Below are positions 6,367-11,188 of a DNA stretch of 11,188 nucleotides, piece by piece (the first letter of the stretch is position 1; every line of letters starts with the position of its first letter). The position numbers and the translations under genes were made by a program. This DNA is from COE1 sp036310845 (lineage in GTDB: Bacteria > Bacillota > Clostridia > Lachnospirales > Lachnospiraceae). The stretch covers positions 1 through 11,188 of the forward strand of contig JAXJRB010000022.1 in the NCBI GenBank assembly GCA_036310845.1. The letters run 5' to 3'. The notes under the pieces were generated by a model, which was not told the origin of the DNA, searched no databases, and saw only the letters and a list, made by a program, of their open reading frames with translations.

Positions 6367-7086
6367 ATGCAAAAATGTGAGCAATTATATGAAGGGAAAG
6401 CAAAAAAGGTCTTCTTAACGGAGAACCCGGATGTCCTGATTGTATCCTATAAGGATGATGCGACTGCTTTTAATGGATTGAAGAAAGGGACAATTGTTGG
6501 AAAGGGTGCAATTAACAATCGCATGACCAATCTATTGTTCCAGAGAATTGAGGCAGAAGGTGTACCTACTCATTATGTTCAGGAATTAAATGATAGGGAA
6601 ACCGCAGTTCGCAGAGTAGAAATTGTTCCTCTTGAGGTAATTGTGCGAAATGTTGCCGCAGGTAGCTTTTCAAAACGTTTAGGAGTTCCCGAAGGTACAG
6701 AGTTGGCAGAGCCGACTATTGAGTTTTCATACAAGAACGATGAACTTGGGGATCCGTTGATTAACAGTTCTTTTGCAAAAGCACTTGACCTTGCAACTGC
6801 AACTGAAATAGAAACCATAAAGAAATACGCTTTTAAGGTAAATGATATTTTGAAATTGGAGTTTCTAAAGGCAGGACTTCGATTGATAGATTTTAAGATA
6901 GAATTTGGACGTTTTCATGGAAAAATCATTCTTGCTGATGAAGTATCACCGGATACATGCCGTTTGTGGGATGTTGAGAGTGGAGACAAGATGGACAAGG
7001 ACCGTTTCCGTAGAGATTTAGGCAATGTGGAAGAGGCATATATCGAGGTTGCCAGAAGATTAGGATTAGAAATAGAGAAGGAGTAA
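6367..7086 (+). CDS. purC: SAICAR synthetase (phosphoribosylaminoimidazole-succinocarboxamide synthase)
   Basis: ATP-dependent joining of aspartate to CAIR to give SAICAR in de novo purine synthesis. 239 residues, the normal length for bacterial PurC (E. coli 237). Recognisable motifs are the N-terminal YEGKAKKVF (8-16), VSYKDDATAFNG (26-37), the family signature EVIVRNVAAGS (90-100), LIDFKIEFGR (173-182) and ADEVSPDTCRLWD (190-202). The start at 6367 has AAGGAGG at 6351-6357, 9 bases upstream. An out-of-frame ATG at 6360 is too close to the RBS to compete. First gene of a purC-purB-purA-pyrG run; its product SAICAR is a substrate of the next enzyme, PurB. Transcription from the promoter at 6229 must pass the terminator at 6270-6323 to reach it. 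Confidence 0.97.
   Translation: MQKCEQLYEGKAKKVFLTENPDVLIVSYKDDATAFNGLKKGTIVGKGAINNRMTNLLFQRIEAEGVPTHYVQELNDRETAVRRVEIVPLEVIVRNVAAGSFSKRLGVPEGTELAEPTIEFSYKNDELGDPLINSSFAKALDLATATEIETIKKYAFKVNDILKLEFLKAGLRLIDFKIEFGRFHGKIILADEVSPDTCRLWDVESGDKMDKDRFRRDLGNVEEAYIEVARRLGLEIEKE
7078..7083 (+). promoter_or_regulatory. RBS deciding the purB start
   Basis: AAGGAG at 7078-7083 lies inside the last codons of purC. It is 9 bases from the ATG at 7093 and 6 bases from the GTG at 7090. Both spacings work; ATG is preferred on codon strength. Confidence 0.5.
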
Positions 7087-7092
7087 ACAGTG

Positions 7093-8529
7093 ATGAGAAC
7101 AGATATTTATCAATCCCCTTTGTGTGAACGTTATGCAAGTAAGGAAATGCAGAGTATATTTTCCAATGACAGGAAGTTTACTACATGGAGAATGCTTTGG
7201 ATTGCACTTGCGGAAAGTGAACAGGAGCTTGGACTCCCTATTTCTGATGAGCAGATTCAGGAAATGAAGTCTCAAATCAGTAACATAGATTATGAAAAGG
7301 CAAAGAAATATGAAAGAGAACTTCGTCATGATGTTATGGCACATGTACATACCTATGGAGATGCATGTCCACATGCAGCAGGTGTTATTCATTTAGGAGC
7401 TACCTCATGCTATGTGGGGGATAACACAGATATTATTCTCATGCAAAGTGCACTTATACAGATTAAGAATCTGCTTCTTAACGCAGTAGAGGCACTTAGC
7501 GAGTTTGCAATGGAGTACAAGGGGCTTCCTACCCTTGCATATACACATTTTCAGGCAGCACAACCAACAACAGTAGGAAAAAGAGCTTGTCTTTGGATGA
7601 ATGATTTGCTGTTTGATATTGAACAGCTTGATTTTCAACTGAATAATTTGAAACTGCTTGGCTGTAAGGGAACTACTGGGACAGGTGCCAGCTTTTTGGA
7701 ATTGTTTGATGGAGATGAGAAGAAGGTAGAATTGTTGGAGCAGAAAATCGCAAGTAAAATCGGCTTTTCACAATGTCAGAGTGTCAGTGGTCAGACATAT
7801 ACCAGAAAAGCTGATTTTGCAGTTTTACAGGTATTATCCGGAATTGCGCAGAGTGCGTCAAAATTTTCCAGTGATATCAGATTACTCAGTCATTTAAAAG
7901 AGGTAGATGAGCCTTTTGAAGAAAAACAGATTGGTTCCTCTGCCATGGCATATAAAAGAAATCCTATGAGAAGTGAACGCATTGCATCCTTGGCTCGCTA
8001 TGTGATTTGCGATTTACAGAATACAGCAATAACAGCATCCACGCAGTGGTTTGAGAGAACATTGGATGATTCTGCCAATAAGCGTTTGTCTGTGCCGGAA
8101 GCATTTCTTGCAACGGATGCCATCCTCAATCTGTATATCAATGTGATTAGAGGTCTTAAGGTTTATCCGGCTGTAATAAAGAAGCATCTTGATGCAGAAC
8201 TTCCGTTTATGGCAACAGAAAATATTTTAATGTATTGCGTAAAGAATAAAGGCGGAGACAGGCAGGAATTACATGAGGCAATCCGTATACATTCGGTGAA
8301 AGCGGCAGAACAGGTAAAAGCATTCGGTAAGGATAACGATTTAATAGAGCGTATTAAAGCAGACGAATCGTTTGGCTTGACTGAAGCAGAAATGGAAAGT
8401 CTGCTTGACCCTGTAAAATTTACAGGCATGGCAGAATACCAGTGTGAAAAATTTATTACGGAAACGGTAAAACCACTGTTAGAAAGAAATAAACAGCGAG
8501 TTAATGTGGCAGCACAGATTAATGTTTAG
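7093..8529 (+). CDS. purB: Adenylosuccinate lyase
   Basis: Removes fumarate at two steps: SAICAR to AICAR, and adenylosuccinate to AMP. 478 residues from the ATG at 7093; a GTG at 7090 would add one residue. It belongs to the aspartase/fumarase superfamily. RHDVMAHVHTYG (78-89) carries one catalytic-site His, and THFQAAQPTT (151-160) carries the His152 region. The fumarate-lyase signature loop is GSSAMAYKRNPMRSER (281-296), with the catalytic Ser and substrate-binding Lys, Asn and Arg. RTLDDSANKR (322-331) is also typical. The length and the KRNPMRSER form match the longer, human-like PurB class rather than the shorter B. subtilis type of about 430 residues. In the signature, Ala stands where Pro is common (SSAMPYKRNP). 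It lies 6 bases after purC and ends with its stop overlapping the purA RBS, so it is translationally packed in the operon. Confidence 0.96.
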   Translation: MRTDIYQSPLCERYASKEMQSIFSNDRKFTTWRMLWIALAESEQELGLPISDEQIQEMKSQISNIDYEKAKKYERELRHDVMAHVHTYGDACPHAAGVIHLGATSCYVGDNTDIILMQSALIQIKNLLLNAVEALSEFAMEYKGLPTLAYTHFQAAQPTTVGKRACLWMNDLLFDIEQLDFQLNNLKLLGCKGTTGTGASFLELFDGDEKKVELLEQKIASKIGFSQCQSVSGQTYTRKADFAVLQVLSGIAQSASKFSSDIRLLSHLKEVDEPFEEKQIGSSAMAYKRNPMRSERIASLARYVICDLQNTAITASTQWFERTLDDSANKRLSVPEAFLATDAILNLYINVIRGLKVYPAVIKKHLDAELPFMATENILMYCVKNKGGDRQELHEAIRIHSVKAAEQVKAFGKDNDLIERIKADESFGLTEAEMESLLDPVKFTGMAEYQCEKFITETVKPLLERNKQRVNVAAQINV

Positions 8530-8540
8530 GAGGGAATGAT

Positions 8541-9818
8541 ATGCTTACATCAATTGTCGGAACAAACTGGGGTGATGAAGGAAAAGGTCGTATGGTTGAC
8601 CTGCTCAGTGAAAAGTATGATATTGTGGTTCGTTATCAGGGTGGAAATAATGCCGGACATACTGTGATTAATGAAAAGGGTAAGTTTGTAATGAACCTGA
8701 TGCCTTCCGGAATATGCAGAGAGAATACGGTTAATATTTTGGGACCGGGCATTGTAATTGATTTGGAACATTTATATGGAGAAGTAAGAAAGCTGTCTGA
8801 AAAAGGTGTTGCAGTAACACCGCAGCATTTGAAGATTAGTGACAGAGCTACCATATGTATGCCTTATCATAAGCTAATGGATTGTTTGGAAGAAGACAGA
8901 CTACTGGATAAGAAATTTGGTTCTACACGCAGAGGTATCTCTCCGGTATATGCAGATAAGTATATGAAAAAAGCATTGCGTATGGGGGATTTGTTACATT
9001 TGGAATGTCTGGAAGAGCGGTTAGATGCTCTTGTTGAGTGGAAAAACCTTACTGTGGAAAATGGATATGGACATGAGCCTGTTGAAGCAGAAGAAATGCT
9101 TACATGGTTACAGACCTATGGAGAGTTTTTTATTCCATTTATCTGTGATACGACTGAGTATTTGGGAAATGCCATTGCAGAAGGAAAGTCCATTATGTTT
9201 GAAGCACAGCTTGGTGCTCTCAGAGATATTGATTTTGGAATTTATCCTTATACTTCTGCATCTACAACACTGGCATCCTATGCACCAATTGGTGCAGGCG
9301 TACCTTTTGTGAAATTGGATGAAAGTATCGGTATTATGAAGGCTTATTCAAGCTGTGTAGGAGAAGGACCATTTACCTGTGAGCTGTTTGGAGACGAAGC
9401 GGAAGAACTTCGTGCAGCAGGCGGGGAGTATGGTGCAGCAACTGGGCGACCTAGAAGGGTAGGCGGTTTCGATGTTGTGGCTTCCAGATATGGTACAAAA
9501 ATGCAAGGCTGTACATATGTGGCATTAACAAAATTGGATGTGCTTTCCTACATGGAAAAAATTCCTGTGTGTGTAGCATATGAGGTTGATGGTCATAGAG
9601 TAGAGACATTTCCATCCGGTATAGAAGAGTTAAATAAAGCAAAGCCAATTTATGAATACCTGCCGGGCTTCCAGTGTGACATAAGTAATTGTAGGACAGC
9701 GGATGACCTTCCGAAGGAGGCATTGGAATATATAAGATACATTGAAAAAATGATTGAATGCCCAATCAAGTATGTGTCTGTCGGTGCAGAACGTGATGCA
9801 TATATTACGATGTTTTAA
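8541..9818 (+). CDS. purA: Adenylosuccinate synthetase
   Basis: GTP-dependent joining of aspartate to IMP, the first committed step to AMP; PurB then releases fumarate. 425 residues, normal length. The P-loop NWGDEGKGR (9-17) keeps catalytic Asp12, and NNAGH (36-40) keeps catalytic His40. The aspartate loop YGAATGRPRR (297-306) and the guanine-binding TKLDVL (330-335) are present. Aligned from memory with E. coli PurA, several IMP-pocket positions differ: the GTTGRGIGP region reads GSTRRGISP (127-135), Arg143 is Lys143, the EGAQG motif reads EAQLG (221-225), and Thr239 is Ser239. I recall similar EGQLG-type enzymes in other Clostridia, so this looks like a clade variant, not a broken copy. 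Conserved Asp12 argues against the phage PurZ branch. The RBS AGGAGGG (8528-8534) overlaps the purB stop, 6 bases from the ATG. Confidence 0.94.
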   Translation: MLTSIVGTNWGDEGKGRMVDLLSEKYDIVVRYQGGNNAGHTVINEKGKFVMNLMPSGICRENTVNILGPGIVIDLEHLYGEVRKLSEKGVAVTPQHLKISDRATICMPYHKLMDCLEEDRLLDKKFGSTRRGISPVYADKYMKKALRMGDLLHLECLEERLDALVEWKNLTVENGYGHEPVEAEEMLTWLQTYGEFFIPFICDTTEYLGNAIAEGKSIMFEAQLGALRDIDFGIYPYTSASTTLASYAPIGAGVPFVKLDESIGIMKAYSSCVGEGPFTCELFGDEAEELRAAGGEYGAATGRPRRVGGFDVVASRYGTKMQGCTYVALTKLDVLSYMEKIPVCVAYEVDGHRVETFPSGIEELNKAKPIYEYLPGFQCDISNCRTADDLPKEALEYIRYIEKMIECPIKYVSVGAERDAYITMF

Positions 9819-9836
9819 GAAGGGTATAGAGGTATT

Positions 9837-11188
9837 ATGACAAAATTTATTTTTGTGACCGGAGGTGTAGTATCCGGTCTTGGAAAAGGAATAACAGCTG
9901 CTTCCCTTGGGCGTCTGCTTAAAGCAAGAGGTCTGAAGGTTGCCGCTCAGAAGCTGGATCCATATATTAATGTGGATCCCGGTACTATGAGTCCTTATCA
10001 GCATGGAGAGGTGTATGTTACGGAGGATGGTGCGGAAACGGATTTGGACTTGGGACATTATGAAAGATTTATTGATGAGGATTTAAACAAATACTCAAAT
10101 CTGACTACAGGAAAGGTCTACTGGAATGTTTTGAATAAGGAACGAAGAGGTGAATATCTCGGCTCAACAGTACAGGTTATTCCACATATTACAAATGAGA
10201 TTAAGGAGTTTGTGTACCGTGTAGGAAAACAGACGGATGCAGATGTTGTAATCACGGAAATTGGTGGAACGATTGGAGATATTGAATCACAGCCATTTTT
10301 AGAAGCAGTGCGCCAGATTTCGTTAGAGGTAGGCAGAGAGAACAGTCTCTTTATTCATGTTACTTTAGTGCCGTATTTAAGTGGTTCAGAAGAGCATAAA
10401 TCTAAGCCGACACAGCATTCTGTAAAGGAACTGCGAGGCATGGGTATTAATCCCAATATCATTGTTCTTCGTTCTGACAGACCGTTGGAAGAGTCTATCT
10501 TTCAGAAAATAGCGCTTTTTTGTAATGTAAAGGCGGACTGCGTGATTGAAAACAGAACATTACAAAATCTTTATGAAGCACCACTCATGCTGGAAAAATC
10601 TAATTTTTCCGCTGTTGTGTGCAGGGAATTGTGCATGGAAACAGCAGAGCCGGATTTAAAAGAATGGGAACAGATGGTGGAGCGAATCAGAAATCGTTCA
10701 AAGGAGGTTCATATTGGATTAGTAGGTAAATATGTGAAGCTTCATGATGCATATCTGTCCGTGGCGGAAGCTATGAGTCACGCGGGGTATGAGTTGAATA
10801 CCGTTGTGAAAATCCATTGGATTGATTCAGAAAATATAGAAAAGGAAAATGTGAAAGAAGTATTTAAAGGATTACATGGAATCATTGTTCCGGGAGGCTT
10901 TGGAAACCGTGGTATAGAAGGCATGATTTTAGCTGCAAACTATGCACGTGAAAATAAGATACCTTATTTCGGTATCTGCCTGGGAATGCAGATTGCAGTA
11001 ATTGAATTTGCCAGAAATGTATTAGGGCTTAGTGATGCACATTCCGGAGAATTTGATGAGCAGTGTGTTCATAAGGTCATTGACTTTATGCCGGGACAGA
11101 GTGATGAGATTGACAAAGGCGGTACTTTACGTCTTGGAAGTTATCCGTGCAGTATCAAGCAGGGAACAAAAATGGAAAAGTGCTATAA
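9837..11188 (+). CDS. pyrG: CTP synthase, 3' end missing
   Basis: Converts UTP to CTP using ATP and glutamine nitrogen. The frame is open from the ATG at 9837 to the window edge without a stop or frameshift. 450 residues are visible of about 535. The N-terminal synthetase domain (1 to about 265) has the P-loop VTGGVVSGLGKGI (7-19), KLDPYINVDPGTMSPYQHGE (39-58), ETDLDLGHYERF (67-78) and EIGGTIGDIES (141-151). The class I glutaminase domain (from about 290) has GLVGKYV (294-300), PGGFGNRG (352-359) and the nucleophile elbow GICLGMQ with Cys381. The catalytic His and Glu near the C terminus fall beyond the edge. The gene starts 18 bases after purA. Its RBS is mediocre: AGAGG at 9828-9832 is only 4 bases from the ATG, and GAAGGG at 9819-9824 is 12 away. 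A pyrimidine gene closing a purine run probably coordinates nucleotide supply, and it is another glutamine user. Confidence 0.97.
   Translation, partial: MTKFIFVTGGVVSGLGKGITAASLGRLLKARGLKVAAQKLDPYINVDPGTMSPYQHGEVYVTEDGAETDLDLGHYERFIDEDLNKYSNLTTGKVYWNVLNKERRGEYLGSTVQVIPHITNEIKEFVYRVGKQTDADVVITEIGGTIGDIESQPFLEAVRQISLEVGRENSLFIHVTLVPYLSGSEEHKSKPTQHSVKELRGMGINPNIIVLRSDRPLEESIFQKIALFCNVKADCVIENRTLQNLYEAPLMLEKSNFSAVVCRELCMETAEPDLKEWEQMVERIRNRSKEVHIGLVGKYVKLHDAYLSVAEAMSHAGYELNTVVKIHWIDSENIEKENVKEVFKGLHGIIVPGGFGNRGIEGMILAANYARENKIPYFGICLGMQIAVIEFARNVLGLSDAHSGEFDEQCVHKVIDFMPGQSDEIDKGGTLRLGSYPCSIKQGTKMEKCY

Noticed and set aside
9025..9312. 95-codon plus-strand frame inside purA
   Set aside because: It is an alternative frame within a well-matched purA gene, without its own RBS or motifs.

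Overview
All genes read on the + strand. Moderate AT content, strong AGGAGG-type ribosome binding sites, a type III glutamine synthetase, a T-box leader, a CIRCE operator and clostridial-type PurA and PurB proteins all point to a low-GC Gram-positive anaerobe. Clostridia, probably Lachnospiraceae, is the best guess; this is inferred from gene content, not from a marker gene.

Layout. (1) Positions 1-3543 hold a nitrogen-assimilation pair: a type III glutamine synthetase cut by the left edge, then an ammonium channel fused in one reading frame to a PII signalling domain. (2) Positions 3544-3840 contain a T-box riboswitch whose specifier (AAC) and acceptor-end bulge (UGGC) both fit tRNA-Asn. It leads into a glutamine-hydrolysing asparagine synthetase (3841-5421). 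(3) Positions 5482-6167 are a self-contained heat-shock unit: a perfect CIRCE operator overlapping a sigma-A-type promoter, an Hsp20 gene and a strong terminator. (4) From 6229 a consensus promoter drives purC-purB-purA-pyrG, tightly packed and cut by the right edge inside pyrG. A 21-bp intrinsic terminator lies immediately after the predicted transcription start and before purC, so expression of the purine genes seems to need read-through.

Apart from hsp20, the genes share a theme: ammonium uptake, its fixation into glutamine, and enzymes that spend glutamine or aspartate nitrogen (AsnB, PurC, PurA, PyrG), with PurB removing fumarate after the aspartate-adding steps. I see no mobile element, CRISPR array, tRNA, rRNA or transferred island. 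The most interesting points are the Amt-PII fusion lacking the uridylylation tyrosine, the Asn T-box with no visible terminator, and the promoter-proximal terminator ahead of purC.
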